64,000 bases of DNA from JANMMJ01 sp964543235 (GCA_964543235.1 CAZIXE010000017.1:1-64000); one strand, 5' to 3'. Numbered from the stretch's first letter, positions 33,563-42,427 are shown. Notes: a model not told the origin generated them from the sequence alone. Numbers and translations are program-made.

Positions 33563-35299
33563 ATGGCGACTGCGGTGGCAGAATCAGGCGTAATTGCCTC
33601 ACTCGCGGGAAGGTTCCGCACATGTCCGGCTACGGGCCTCAAGGTCGATCTCGCGGCCGAGCGCCTGATCAAGGCGAATGCCGTTGCGGCGGTTGTCTTT
33701 CTTGCAATTGGCGGCCTCTTCGGCCTGTTGGTTGCACTCACCCGCTGGCCCGCAGTTCATCTGCTCGATGCCGACTGGTTCTATCTCGTCCTGACCGCGC
33801 ACGGCCTTGATGTCTTGCTGCTTTGGATCATCTTCTTCGAGATGGCCGTTCTCTATTTTGCCTCGGCTGTGATCCTGTCGAGCAGAATTGCCGCACCGAG
33901 ATGGGCCTGGCTTGCTTTTGCATTGATGGTGGTTGGCGGGCTTCTCACCAATGTGACGGTTCTTCAGGGCGATTCGAGCGTGATGTTCACCTCCTATGTC
34001 CCGATGCAGGCTGCGCCGAATTTCTACCTCGGGCTGATCCTGTTTGCAGTGGGTGCGCTCATCGGCTGCTTCGTCTTCTTCGGCACGCTGGTGATCGCCA
34101 GGGAGGAGCGCACCTATGAGGGATCGATCCCGCTAGTGACCTTCGGCGCATTGACCGCAGCGATTATCGCCGTGTTCACCATCGCCTCCGGTGCGATCAT
34201 TCTGATCCCCACCTGGCTGTGGTCGCTGGGTTACGTGAGCCACATCGACACCCTCATGTACAAGCTGGTGTGGTGGGGCATGGGGCACTCGTCGCAGCAG
34301 ATCAACGTCTCGGCCCATGTTGCAATCTGGTACCTGATTGCCGCCGTCACGGTTGGCGCCAAGCCGCTCTCCGAGAAGGTGAGCCGCACCGCCTTTCTCA
34401 TGTACATCCTTTTCCTTCAGCTGGCTTCCGCTCATCACCTGTTGGTTGAACCCGGCTTGAGCTCCGAATGGAAGATCATCAACACCTCGTACATGATGTA
34501 CCTCGCGGTGATGGGATCGATGATCCATGGCATGACCGTGCCGGGGGCGATTGAGGCTGCCCAACGCAAGAATGGCTTCAGCCGGGGCATCTTTGGTTGG
34601 CTGCGCAATGCGCCATGGGGCAATCCGGCATTTGCCGGCATGTTCCTGTCGCTGGTCATGTTCGGTTTTCTCGGTGGCATCTCCGGGGTCGTCCTGGGAA
34701 CCGAACAGCTCAACATCATGATGCACAATACCCTCTACGTGCCGGGGCACTTCCATGCCACGGTGGTCACCGGGACGACCTTGGCGTTCATGGCCGTCAC
34801 CTACCTGGTGGTGCCGCTCATTTTCCAGCGCCAGATCATCTGGCCGGCACTTGCGAAATGGCAGATCTACCTCTTTGCCATTGGTGCGGCCGGTCTGTCG
34901 CTGTTCATGATGGGCGCCGGGACACTGGGCGTGTCGCGCCGCCATTGGGACATCACCTTCTCCGACGCGCCGCTGAGTTTTGGCTACCCGGACGCCGCCT
35001 TCCTCATGATGGGCCTTAATGGTCTATCCGCGGTCCTGGCCGCGATTGGCGGCGCCCTCTATGTGGTCATTGTCGTGGCAAGCATCCTCTGGGGCCGCAA
35101 GGTGGATGCCTCGAACGCCGCGCAATCCCTGGGTCCGATGCCGAAGAAGGTCGTCCATGACTCCGTGGCAACCTATGGCAGTGCCGGAACCTGGCACCTC
35201 CCGGGGACTTATGCGCTCGTGGGTGTCTTCTTCACGGCCTTTGTTCTCTACTACTTCGTCAACTGGAAGTATCTCTCCGAACTCTGGCCGATGCAGTAG
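33563..35299 (+). CDS. heme-copper subunit I lacking active-site Tyr, candidate CuA-type NO reductase
   Basis: A 578-residue protein with about 13-14 membrane helices. Visible ligands: His80 (LTAHGLD, low-spin heme), His242 (GMGHSSQQ), His291-His292 (ASAHHLLVEPG) and His396/His398 (PGHFH). In oxygen reductases of types A and B the residue four after the helix-VI His is the crosslinked Tyr; here it is Gln246, with Gln245 beside it. Loss of that Tyr is a mark of NO reductases. With NirS, NnrS, an FNR-type box and no norCB present, NO reduction is the best inference. An unusual oxygen reductase remains possible. Confidence 0.82.
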   Translation: MATAVAESGVIASLAGRFRTCPATGLKVDLAAERLIKANAVAAVVFLAIGGLFGLLVALTRWPAVHLLDADWFYLVLTAHGLDVLLLWIIFFEMAVLYFASAVILSSRIAAPRWAWLAFALMVVGGLLTNVTVLQGDSSVMFTSYVPMQAAPNFYLGLILFAVGALIGCFVFFGTLVIAREERTYEGSIPLVTFGALTAAIIAVFTIASGAIILIPTWLWSLGYVSHIDTLMYKLVWWGMGHSSQQINVSAHVAIWYLIAAVTVGAKPLSEKVSRTAFLMYILFLQLASAHHLLVEPGLSSEWKIINTSYMMYLAVMGSMIHGMTVPGAIEAAQRKNGFSRGIFGWLRNAPWGNPAFAGMFLSLVMFGFLGGISGVVLGTEQLNIMMHNTLYVPGHFHATVVTGTTLAFMAVTYLVVPLIFQRQIIWPALAKWQIYLFAIGAAGLSLFMMGAGTLGVSRRHWDITFSDAPLSFGYPDAAFLMMGLNGLSAVLAAIGGALYVVIVVASILWGRKVDASNAAQSLGPMPKKVVHDSVATYGSAGTWHLPGTYALVGVFFTAFVLYYFVNWKYLSELWPMQ

Positions 35300-35311
35300 G
35301 GAGAAGCGAGA

Positions 35312-36193
35312 ATGTCGGCCGCCGTCTCACTCGCCAGGGATGTGATATCGATCTTCAAGCTGAGGATCGGTGTGACAATCATGATGACTGCGATAGGCGG
35401 TGTCGCCATAACGCCCGGGCCGCTTCCGGAGATCTGGAGAGTTGCGGTTCTGGCAATCGCCGTCCTCCTGGCTTCTGCGAGTGCCGGAGCCTTCAATCAG
35501 TGGGCGGAGGCCGATTTGGACCGCCAGATGCGGCGCACTGCCGGCCGGGCCTTTGCGGCAGGCAGACTCGCGGCAAATGGAGGCTGGCTGGCCGCCATTC
35601 TCGGGCTTCTGGCGTTTTCCGTCCTTCTGGCTGCCTGGGTGAGCAATCTCTGGGCGGCGTTTCACACCTTCATGGGCGCCTTCGTCTACGGCATCGTTTA
35701 CACTGTCTGGCTCAAGAGGCGCACCTGGGCCAACATCGTCATCGGCGGCGCAGCGGGTGGTTTTGCCGTCCTTGCCGGAGCTGCGGCGGTTGATCCCACA
35801 ATACCCAAGGAGGCACTCATCCTGACGGCCGTCATTTTCCTCTGGACGCCGCCCCACTTCTGGAGTCTGGCCATCGCTGCGCATGACTCATATGCCGCAG
35901 CGAAAGTTCCGATGCTGCCCATAGTCGCTGGCGACCGCATGACGGCAAAGGTGATACTCGGGCATACGGCCCTGCTCGTCGCTCTGTCTCTTCTGCCTGC
36001 CCTTTACTCTATGGGCCCGATCTACCTGTCTGGTGCAATGCTGGGAGGCGGCTTGTTCGTCTGGACCAGCATGCGCCTGGTCGCGGAGCCGACACGCAAG
36101 CGAGCCATCCAGAACTTTCTCGCTTCGCTGCTGCAGCTGGTAATTCTCTTGGCGGCGACCGTGATCGACCGTGCCGCCGGAGTCCTGGCATGA
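35312..36193 (+). CDS. ctaB: protoheme IX farnesyltransferase (heme O synthase)
   Basis: A 293-residue UbiA-superfamily prenyltransferase with about nine membrane helices. The first Asp-rich site reads NQWAEADLDRQMRRT, the second region HDSYAAAKVPMLPIVAGD, with WTPPHFWSLAI between them. It converts heme B to heme O. Its place directly after subunit I implies that the enzyme uses heme O or a heme A derivative, unlike classical NorB, which uses heme B. The gene may also be a second, non-housekeeping ctaB copy. Confidence 0.92.
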   Translation: MSAAVSLARDVISIFKLRIGVTIMMTAIGGVAITPGPLPEIWRVAVLAIAVLLASASAGAFNQWAEADLDRQMRRTAGRAFAAGRLAANGGWLAAILGLLAFSVLLAAWVSNLWAAFHTFMGAFVYGIVYTVWLKRRTWANIVIGGAAGGFAVLAGAAAVDPTIPKEALILTAVIFLWTPPHFWSLAIAAHDSYAAAKVPMLPIVAGDRMTAKVILGHTALLVALSLLPALYSMGPIYLSGAMLGGGLFVWTSMRLVAEPTRKRAIQNFLASLLQLVILLAATVIDRAAGVLA

Positions 36194-36981
36194 GGGTCGC
36201 CATCAACGTGTTTGCGCTGATCTTCGCCTGGTGCATGGCAGTTCCTGCCTGTGCCGGCAGGACGGAGAATGCTGTTGCGCTTTCGGAAAGCGTAATCGGC
36301 CGTCAGATTCCTGAACTCCGTTTCACCGGTTCTGAGGGTGACCTGATCAGGCTCTCTGATTTCCACGGCAAGCCTTTGCTGGTTACTCTCATCTATACCG
36401 GCTGCGCAGATGTTTGCCCTGCGATTATCGAGAGTCTTGCCCCCGCGGTTGAAGTTGGCGAGGAGGCGCTCGGCAAGGGCAGTTTCAATGTCTTGACCGT
36501 CGGCTTCGATACCCGCAACGATACGCCGCAGCGCATGCGGTCCTTTGCCCGGCAGCACAATGCCGGTCGCGGAAACTGGTACTTCGCTTCGGCGGACATG
36601 GCGACCCTGGATCGGCTCACGGCTGCCGTGGGCTTCAGCTACTTCTCCTCCGCCGGCGGTTTCGATCACCTGGCCCAGGTAACCGTTGTGGACAAGTCTG
36701 GCAGGATCTACCGCCAGGTCTATGGCAGTACTTTCGACCCGCCAAGAATCGTCGAACCGCTCAAGGAGCTGGTATTCGGGCGCGAGAAGCCATTTCTATC
36801 GCTTGCCGGTCTGATCGATCGCGTGAAACTCTTCTGCACGGTCTACAGCCCGAATACCGGCCGGTATTATTTCAACTATTCGCTCTTTGCATCAATCCTG
36901 ATTGGCGCGATCAGTTTGGGCCTTGTACTCTATGTGCTTGTCCGCGAAACTCGCAAGGCATTGCGCTCAGACGGGGTCTGA
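36190..36981 (+). CDS. SCO1/SenC/PrrC-type copper chaperone
   Basis: A 263-residue thioredoxin-fold protein with signal (about 1-22), the copper motif C72-x3-C76-P (TGCADVCP) and the third ligand His160 (GGFDHLAQV). A C-terminal helix (about 233-252) anchors it, which is less usual than the N-terminal anchor of most SCO proteins. SCO proteins metallate the CuA site, matching the subunit II gene of this operon. The start overlaps the ctaB stop by 4 nt. Confidence 0.9.
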   Translation: MRVAINVFALIFAWCMAVPACAGRTENAVALSESVIGRQIPELRFTGSEGDLIRLSDFHGKPLLVTLIYTGCADVCPAIIESLAPAVEVGEEALGKGSFNVLTVGFDTRNDTPQRMRSFARQHNAGRGNWYFASADMATLDRLTAAVGFSYFSSAGGFDHLAQVTVVDKSGRIYRQVYGSTFDPPRIVEPLKELVFGREKPFLSLAGLIDRVKLFCTVYSPNTGRYYFNYSLFASILIGAISLGLVLYVLVRETRKALRSDGV

Positions 36982-38558
36982 TGGGAATGACTCTTGTCAG
37001 GCGGTCGCTCCGCTTGGTCTTCGACTGGTTCGAACTGCTCTTGTCCCGGGTCTTCCCGCCATCGGGAAACCCATTATTGAATCTCGGAGCACTCGGATTC
37101 TTCTTCTACTGGATCATCACGGTCACCGGAATTTACGTCTACATCTTCTTCGACACGGGGATCACCCAGGCATTTGATTCCGTCGAGTACATGACCAACG
37201 ATCAGTGGTACGCGGCCGGCATCATGCGCAGCCTTCACCGCTATGCCTCCGACGGACTCGTTGTTGTGGTGCTGCTGCATCTTCTCAGAGAGTTCGCACT
37301 CGATCGCGCTCGCGGCGTTCGCTGGTTCAGTTGGGTGACCGGCATTCCGGTCCTGATCATGATCTACGTTGCCGGGATCAGCGGCTACTGGCTCGTCTGG
37401 GACAGGCTCGCCCAGTATGTGGCGATTACCTCAACTGAATGGCTCGATCAGCTGCCATTCTTCGGGCAGCCGATCGCGCGCAACTTTCTCGCGCCTGACG
37501 CGCTGGAGAGCCGCTTCTTCACCCTCATGATCTTCATGCACATCGCAGTGCCCCTTATCGCACTTTTCGTGCTCTGGCTTCACCTTCAACGTGTCACGAA
37601 ACCGAGGATCAATCCTCCGCGTGGTCTCGCGCTGGGTACCGGCCTCTCGCTCATGGCATTGGCCATTGTCTATCCGGCCCAAAGCCAGGGGCCGGCTGAC
37701 CTGGCGCGCGTTCCGGGAACGCTTGGCCTCGACTGGTTCTATCTTCCGGCCTTTCCGCTGATCGAGCACCTTCCGGGAACAATCACATGGTCCGCGGCCC
37801 TGTCCCTGACAGTCATTTTCGCAGCCATCCCCTGGCTGCCACCGATGCGGCGCCCCAGGCCGGCCGTCGTCAATCTCCCAAACTGCAACGGATGCACGCG
37901 CTGTGCCGAGGACTGCCCTTATACCGCCATCACCATGGAAGTTCGCACCGACGGCTTGCCGTTCTCCGCACAGGCAGTCGTCGATCCCGATCTTTGCGTC
38001 TCCTGTGGCATTTGTGCCGGCGCGTGTCCGACATCGACGCCGTTCCGCCGCATGTCGGATCTCGTTCCGGGCATAGACCTTCCGGATCGCTCGATGGCGG
38101 CCATTCGCGCCGCCGTGGATGCCGAAGGCGCCAGGCTGACGGGGAATGCGCGAATCCTGGTGTTCTCCTGCATGAACAGCGCCGATACCGCCCGGCTCCG
38201 CTCCACGAGCCTCGGCGTTGTGACCCTCAACTGCTCGGGCCAGCTTCCTCCGGCATTCATTGACTACGCGCTTAGCCGCAATCTCGCTGACGGTGTGGTG
38301 GTTTCCGGCTGCGGCGCGAATGCCTGCCACAATCGCTTCGGTATGCAATGGACGGCGGACCGGCTTGCAGGGAAGCGCGATCCCTATCTTCGAGCCCGCG
38401 TTCCGCGTGAGCGGCTCCTGACGATCTGGGCCGGTCGGCTTGGCAGCAAGGCTCTTGCCGAGTCTCTGGACCGGTTTGCGCGCAGCTTGCCGCATAAGGC
38501 GCCATTGCCACGCCGCAGCCATGCGCCGGCCATCGCGAAGGAGACGACTGATGCCTAG
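36981..38558 (+). CDS. fusion: cytochrome b / two 4Fe-4S ferredoxin / MvhD-like domain
   Basis: A 525-residue protein in three parts. Residues about 1-290 form a cytochrome b membrane domain with two bis-His pairs at 14-residue spacing (H86/H100 and H187/H201). Residues about 300-352 hold two 4Fe-4S motifs (C302-C305-C308-C312P and C339-C342-C345-C349P). Residues about 390-470 resemble MvhD/FlpD, with cysteines 397, 418, 444 and 449 (GCGANACH). The ATG overlaps the SCO stop (TGATG). It probably links the quinone pool to a cytosolic electron carrier or to the heme-copper enzyme; no NAD or flavin site was seen. Confidence 0.85.
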   Translation: MGMTLVRRSLRLVFDWFELLLSRVFPPSGNPLLNLGALGFFFYWIITVTGIYVYIFFDTGITQAFDSVEYMTNDQWYAAGIMRSLHRYASDGLVVVVLLHLLREFALDRARGVRWFSWVTGIPVLIMIYVAGISGYWLVWDRLAQYVAITSTEWLDQLPFFGQPIARNFLAPDALESRFFTLMIFMHIAVPLIALFVLWLHLQRVTKPRINPPRGLALGTGLSLMALAIVYPAQSQGPADLARVPGTLGLDWFYLPAFPLIEHLPGTITWSAALSLTVIFAAIPWLPPMRRPRPAVVNLPNCNGCTRCAEDCPYTAITMEVRTDGLPFSAQAVVDPDLCVSCGICAGACPTSTPFRRMSDLVPGIDLPDRSMAAIRAAVDAEGARLTGNARILVFSCMNSADTARLRSTSLGVVTLNCSGQLPPAFIDYALSRNLADGVVVSGCGANACHNRFGMQWTADRLAGKRDPYLRARVPRERLLTIWAGRLGSKALAESLDRFARSLPHKAPLPRRSHAPAIAKETTDA

Positions 38559-39054
38559 CCTGGCCCATTATCTTGGGCAGGCGGCGGTCTACGCCCTCAC
38601 CGCCATATTGGTCGGATACCTCTCGTCGTCACCGTCATATCGTCAGTTTCCACAAGACCAGGCGCAGATAAAACTCTCGTTCCGCCATGGCGGAAGCCGT
38701 CTCGAGGACTGCCGCAGGCTGACGCCACAGGAAATTGCGGAACTTCCTGCAAAGGAGCGCCGCCCGAGCACCTGTACCGGGGAACGCCTTCCCGTTACGG
38801 TGCGGCTTGTCCTCGATGGCACGATCCTTCTTGATGAAGTCCTGCCGCCTACCGGACTCTCCGGCGATGGTCCCGCGGAAGCCTATCGCAAGTTTGTGGT
38901 GCCGGCCGGGCCGCATCGTCTGGAGGCCTACCTTCGCGACAGCAAGCGGGCGGAGGGCTTCGACTATGCCAGGGTGGTGGACGTGAATCTGGCGCCGCTG
39001 CAGAGCATGGCCATCGATTTCAGGGCGGATCAGGGTGGATTCCTCATAAGGTAG
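38551..39054 (+). CDS. membrane-anchored protein of unknown function in the CuA operon
   Basis: A 167-residue protein I do not recognise. One N-terminal helix (about residues 8-25) is followed by a periplasmic domain predicted to be beta-rich. That domain contains two Cys (LEDC, STC) and a region VTVRLVLDGTILLDEVLPP resembling a beta-sandwich. It overlaps the preceding gene by 8 nt and lies 6 bp before the hemerythrin gene, so it is cotranscribed with the heme-copper operon. An accessory or assembly role is a guess from position. Confidence 0.7.
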   Translation: MPSLAHYLGQAAVYALTAILVGYLSSSPSYRQFPQDQAQIKLSFRHGGSRLEDCRRLTPQEIAELPAKERRPSTCTGERLPVTVRLVLDGTILLDEVLPPTGLSGDGPAEAYRKFVVPAGPHRLEAYLRDSKRAEGFDYARVVDVNLAPLQSMAIDFRADQGGFLIR

Positions 39055-39060
39055 GGCAAG

Positions 39061-39459
39061 ATGGTACTCATCCGCTGGCGCAAGGAATTCGAGACTGGTG
39101 TCGCCGACGTCGATCACGAGCACCGGGAGATTGTCGGCGTCATCAATGCCTTGCATGGCGAATTGCAGGCTGGTGCCGAACGCGGGCGTATCGCGGAATT
39201 CCTCGGCGAGGTCTTCGCAAAGATTGCGGCACATTTTGCGCTCGAGGAATCCGTCATGCGCAAGCACAGGTATGACGAGTATGCGGCGCACAAGGCGGAA
39301 CACGAGTCATTGCTCGACGCTATCCGCGACATCATGGATGACGTCGAGGCTGGCACCAACCAGGACTACAGGGAAAGACTGTCAAAGACAGTCCGCGATT
39401 GGTTCATCGATCACTTCAAGTCGAAGGATGCAAGGCTTCATCGCAAGTTGGGAATATGA
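39061..39459 (+). CDS. bacteriohemerythrin
   Basis: A 132-residue four-helix diiron protein. All expected ligands are visible: His21 (VDHEH), His58 and Glu62 (HFALEE), His77 and His81 (HKAEH), His118 and Asp123 (HFKSKD). Hemerythrins bind O2 and some bind or sense NO. It is last in the heme-copper operon and convergent with the nnrR-type gene 4 bp away, so O2 or NO buffering around the reductase is plausible. Confidence 0.92.
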   Translation: MVLIRWRKEFETGVADVDHEHREIVGVINALHGELQAGAERGRIAEFLGEVFAKIAAHFALEESVMRKHRYDEYAAHKAEHESLLDAIRDIMDDVEAGTNQDYRERLSKTVRDWFIDHFKSKDARLHRKLGI

Positions 39460-39462
39460 AGG

Positions 39463-40167
39463 CTATCCGTCCGTGTCGCTGACTTCTTCGGCATAGATCC
39501 TCAGCCTCTCGACGTCCTCAACGAAGGCTTGGTTCTGTTCGACAGTGACTCCGATTGCTTTCAGGCGCGCGAATGAGCGTGACAGGCTTTCCGGTTGCAT
39601 TCCCAGTCTGCCCGCGATCAGTGCCTTGTCATAGGGGAGGCTTATCGTGCATGAACCCGATTTTGAATTGGAGAGTGAGCAGAGAAATTCAGCCACCCGC
39701 TGTGCACCGGTGTGCGCCTTGAGTTGCTCGATCTGACGGACCAGCATGTGCAGATGCATTGATGTCGAGGCCAGCATTGCAATACCGATCTCCGGGTTCT
39801 GTCTGATGAGGCGCAGCAGATTGCCGCTGGAGAGCCTGAGGATACGCCCGTCGGTAACGGCCTCTCCGCTGGCAGGAAAGCGTCCGCTCACAAAGGCCGC
39901 GGCCTCGGCGAAGCTCTGTCCGCGTGTAAACACGGCCACAACGGCTTCGCTTCCCGAAGGTGTGAGGCGATACACCTTGACCCATCCATCGAGCACGACG
40001 AAGAAGGAAGTGACCGGGTCGCCCTGCACGAACAGGAGCTCGCCCCGCTTCACGTTGGCGATGCTCGCGCCTGACAGCATCGCCTCAAACGCCATGGGGG
40101 GAAGCCCTGCAAAGACAGGCGCTGCCTTAACGACAGCCAGATCAGCCGGATCGAGCAAACTTGACAT
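39463..40167 (-). CDS. Crp/Fnr family regulator (NnrR/DNR-like)
   Basis: A 234-residue regulator with an N-terminal cyclic-nucleotide-like sensor barrel (about 15-125), a dimer helix and a C-terminal winged helix with LIAGRLGMQPESLSRSFARL. The Glu-x-x-Ser-Arg recognition pattern fits TTGAN4-type half-sites like the boxes at 27928, 27965, 32182 and 32712. No N-terminal cysteine cluster is present, so it is DNR/NnrR-like (heme/NO) rather than an oxygen-sensing FNR. The ATG at 40167 has AGGG upstream; a TTG two codons earlier is possible. Confidence 0.87.
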   Translation of the reverse strand: MSSLLDPADLAVVKAAPVFAGLPPMAFEAMLSGASIANVKRGELLFVQGDPVTSFFVVLDGWVKVYRLTPSGSEAVVAVFTRGQSFAEAAAFVSGRFPASGEAVTDGRILRLSSGNLLRLIRQNPEIGIAMLASTSMHLHMLVRQIEQLKAHTGAQRVAEFLCSLSNSKSGSCTISLPYDKALIAGRLGMQPESLSRSFARLKAIGVTVEQNQAFVEDVERLRIYAEEVSDTDG

Positions 40168-40301
40168 CTGCAACCCTGAGGACCCCTACCACAAGGTGAA
40201 CGTAGTAGATTGGGTGTCCATCGCCAATAGCGCATGTTGGAGTCGGCCTGACCACAGTTTCCCTGCTATGGTGATACGCATCCGCACCTGCAAAAATCAG
40301 T

Positions 40302-40382
40302 GACTCGCGATCGGCGAGTCCCGCCGCCTGCGGCAGGCGGCACCGGCGATGCTTGGCTGAATTCCGCGGGGATCGTCCCCGC
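40302..40382. repeat. three consecutive perfect 7-bp-stem hairpins
   Basis: GACTCGC/GCGAGTC (40302-40320, 5-nt loop), CCGCCTG/CAGGCGG (40324-40340, 3-nt loop) and GCGGGGA/TCCCCGC (40366-40382, 3-nt loop) lie in the 251-bp gap between the SDR 3' end and the nnrR-type 5' end. No T-tract follows on either strand. They may be REP-like extragenic palindromes or processing/termination structures for the SDR transcript. Confidence 0.6.
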
Positions 40383-40418
40383 CCGCCCTGATGCAGGCTC
40401 AGCACGCCACGATCGTCC

Positions 40419-41147
40419 TTAGCAGGCCGTGAATCCGCCATCGACGGGCAGCGACACGCCGGTGATCATGGCCGCACCGTCGCTGAGCAGGAACACGATC
40501 GGTGCCGCGATCTCCGCCTCGGTGGCCCACCGGCCCAGCGGCATCTGCGCCAGGAACGGTTCACCGATTTCCGGGCGGCCCCAGTAGAATGCCGACATCT
40601 CGGTCATCACCACCGTGGGATTCACGCTGTTGACGCGGATGCCGTACTTGCCGAGTTCGAGGGCGGAAACGCGGGTGATGTTGTCGAGCGCCGCCTTCGA
40701 CGAGCCGTAGGAGATATGGCCTCTGAGCGCCACCAGCGCCGCCTGGCTCGACACATTGACGATGGCGCCGCCCTTGCCAAGCCGGATCATGGATTGCGCG
40801 GCGTACTTGGTAACCAGCAGCGCGCCGCGCGCGTTGACGGCGATCACCTTGTCGAAGATGGCGATATCGGTGTCCATGGGTGATGCAATCTCGCCGCCGA
40901 AACCGCCGCAATTGACCACCCCCCACAGGTCGAGCCCGGCCAGCGCAGTGCGGATGCTCTCTTCCGACGTGAGATCGAAAGGCAGGACGCGGCAGCCGGT
41001 CTCCTGGGCCAGCCTGTCGAGGAGGCCGTTCTGGCGGCCGCTGGCGATGACATCGGCTCCTTCGGCGCGCAACTGCCGCACCGTGGCCGCGCCGATCCCG
41101 CCGCTGGCACCGGTCACAAGAATGGGTCCCTTGTCGAAGCCTGGCAT
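40419..41147 (-). CDS. SDR family oxidoreductase
   Basis: A 242-residue short-chain dehydrogenase close to the xylulose/carbonyl reductase type: TGASGGIGAATVRQL near residue 12, catalytic Ser in NVSSQAAL, YxxxK in YGSSKAAL, and the terminal PVDGG. The NNAG motif is replaced by NCGG, an unusual variant. The ATG at 41147 is preceded by AGGGGGAA; a 22-codon upstream extension lacks similarity. The adjacent desaturase gene is 93 bp upstream on the same strand. The substrate is unknown. Confidence 0.85.
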   Translation of the reverse strand: MPGFDKGPILVTGASGGIGAATVRQLRAEGADVIASGRQNGLLDRLAQETGCRVLPFDLTSEESIRTALAGLDLWGVVNCGGFGGEIASPMDTDIAIFDKVIAVNARGALLVTKYAAQSMIRLGKGGAIVNVSSQAALVALRGHISYGSSKAALDNITRVSALELGKYGIRVNSVNPTVVMTEMSAFYWGRPEIGEPFLAQMPLGRWATEAEIAAPIVFLLSDGAAMITGVSLPVDGGFTAC

Positions 41148-41240
41148 GATCGCGTTCCCCCTGGTTCGGTATCGGCAGAGGTCACTAAGAGCACGCCGCA
41201 ATCGCGGCGGCAATCATTCGCCGGCCGGCCCGGCCCCGGC

Positions 41241-42308
41241 CTAGGTCGCCGCCGGTCTGAAAGCGTGTTCCGGCGGGATCGGCCGCACGATCGTGAAGCC
41301 GGGCTCCCGCACCTGCCTGAGCAGTGCCGGAATGATCTCGCGATAGGCCTCCCACACGCTTCCGTAGGGCGGCGGGCAATAGGGTTTCATCTCTTCATGC
41401 AGTGCCGGCAGCTGGTGATACGGCACCATCGGGAACATGTGGTGCTCGACGTGATAGTTCATGTTCCAGTAGATGAAGCGCAGCACCGGGTTCATGCAGA
41501 CGGTGCGCGAGTTGAGCCGGTGATCGAGGACATCCTCGGGGAGCCCCGCATGCTGGGTGAGGCCGGTCATGACATGCACCCAGGCGCCATACATGGTGGG
41601 CAGCGGCCCAGCCAGCAGCACCGGCAGCCACGAGCCTGTTGCAACCGCCAGGGCGATGACCGACAGGTGAATGACCAGCCACACCCGCGCCACCCGATGG
41701 ACGCCACCCCTTTCGGCCTCGGGAATGAAGTCGGCCTCATCGGCGGTAAGCCGGCCGGCGGCATGGCGGAACATGCTCTTGAAGGCATTCACCACCTGCG
41801 GGATGGCCAGGAAACTGCCGATGACCTTGAGCACGTCGGTAGGCCGCATCACCGCGATCTCGGGATCGCGGCCGACGATGATCGTATCCGTGTGATGGCG
41901 CGCGTGGCTCCACCGCCACACATTCGGCTCGCGCATGATCATGAAACAGGCGGCGTGATAGACGGCATCGTTCATCCATCCCGTCTTGAACGCTGTGCCA
42001 TGGCCGCATTCGTGCCAGCGCGAATCCGTCGACGAGCCGTAAAGCACGCCATAGGCGAGCAGGAATGGGATCGCCCAGCCGCTGGGCCAGAAATACGCCG
42101 CGAACCCCCCGGTGATGGCAAAGGCGGCAATCCAGATGAGCGTATCGCGGATCGCCGGGCCGTCGCGGCGCTGCATCAGTTCCTTGAGTCGCTTGCGTGG
42201 GATCGGCGCCCGGTACCATTCGGCATTGGCGAGCCCGTGCTCCAGCGCGTAGCGGGTGCTGGGACCTGTCAGGCTGTAATCATGGGGTACGGCAGGCTGA
42301 GTGTTCAT
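41241..42308 (-). CDS. membrane fatty acid desaturase family protein
   Basis: A 355-residue integral membrane diiron desaturase or hydroxylase. His boxes HECGH (about residue 99), HARHH (about 135) and HVEHH (about 283) are present, with QHAGL between, and four or so hydrophobic segments. This matches the FA_desaturase family that includes acyl-lipid desaturases, ring hydroxylases and alkane-type relatives. The large cytosolic region between boxes two and three carries VHRVARVW. The exact substrate cannot be set. Confidence 0.88.
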   Translation of the reverse strand: MNTQPAVPHDYSLTGPSTRYALEHGLANAEWYRAPIPRKRLKELMQRRDGPAIRDTLIWIAAFAITGGFAAYFWPSGWAIPFLLAYGVLYGSSTDSRWHECGHGTAFKTGWMNDAVYHAACFMIMREPNVWRWSHARHHTDTIIVGRDPEIAVMRPTDVLKVIGSFLAIPQVVNAFKSMFRHAAGRLTADEADFIPEAERGGVHRVARVWLVIHLSVIALAVATGSWLPVLLAGPLPTMYGAWVHVMTGLTQHAGLPEDVLDHRLNSRTVCMNPVLRFIYWNMNYHVEHHMFPMVPYHQLPALHEEMKPYCPPPYGSVWEAYREIIPALLRQVREPGFTIVRPIPPEHAFRPAAT

Positions 42309-42427
42309 GGCTGGTCATCCCGGAGCTTGCAGAACATCTGTACCAAGGAAATAGTGACGGAACAACCGTTGCATGATAGAGAACATCAGATCAGATCATT
42401 TTCTTTCATACGGTAAGACCCTGGCAG

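Noticed and set aside
32971..35299. Ordinary aa3 or cbb3 oxidase
   Set aside because: A cbb3 enzyme lacks CuA, and the aa3-type HPEVY helix-VI motif with its Tyr is absent (GHSSQQ instead).
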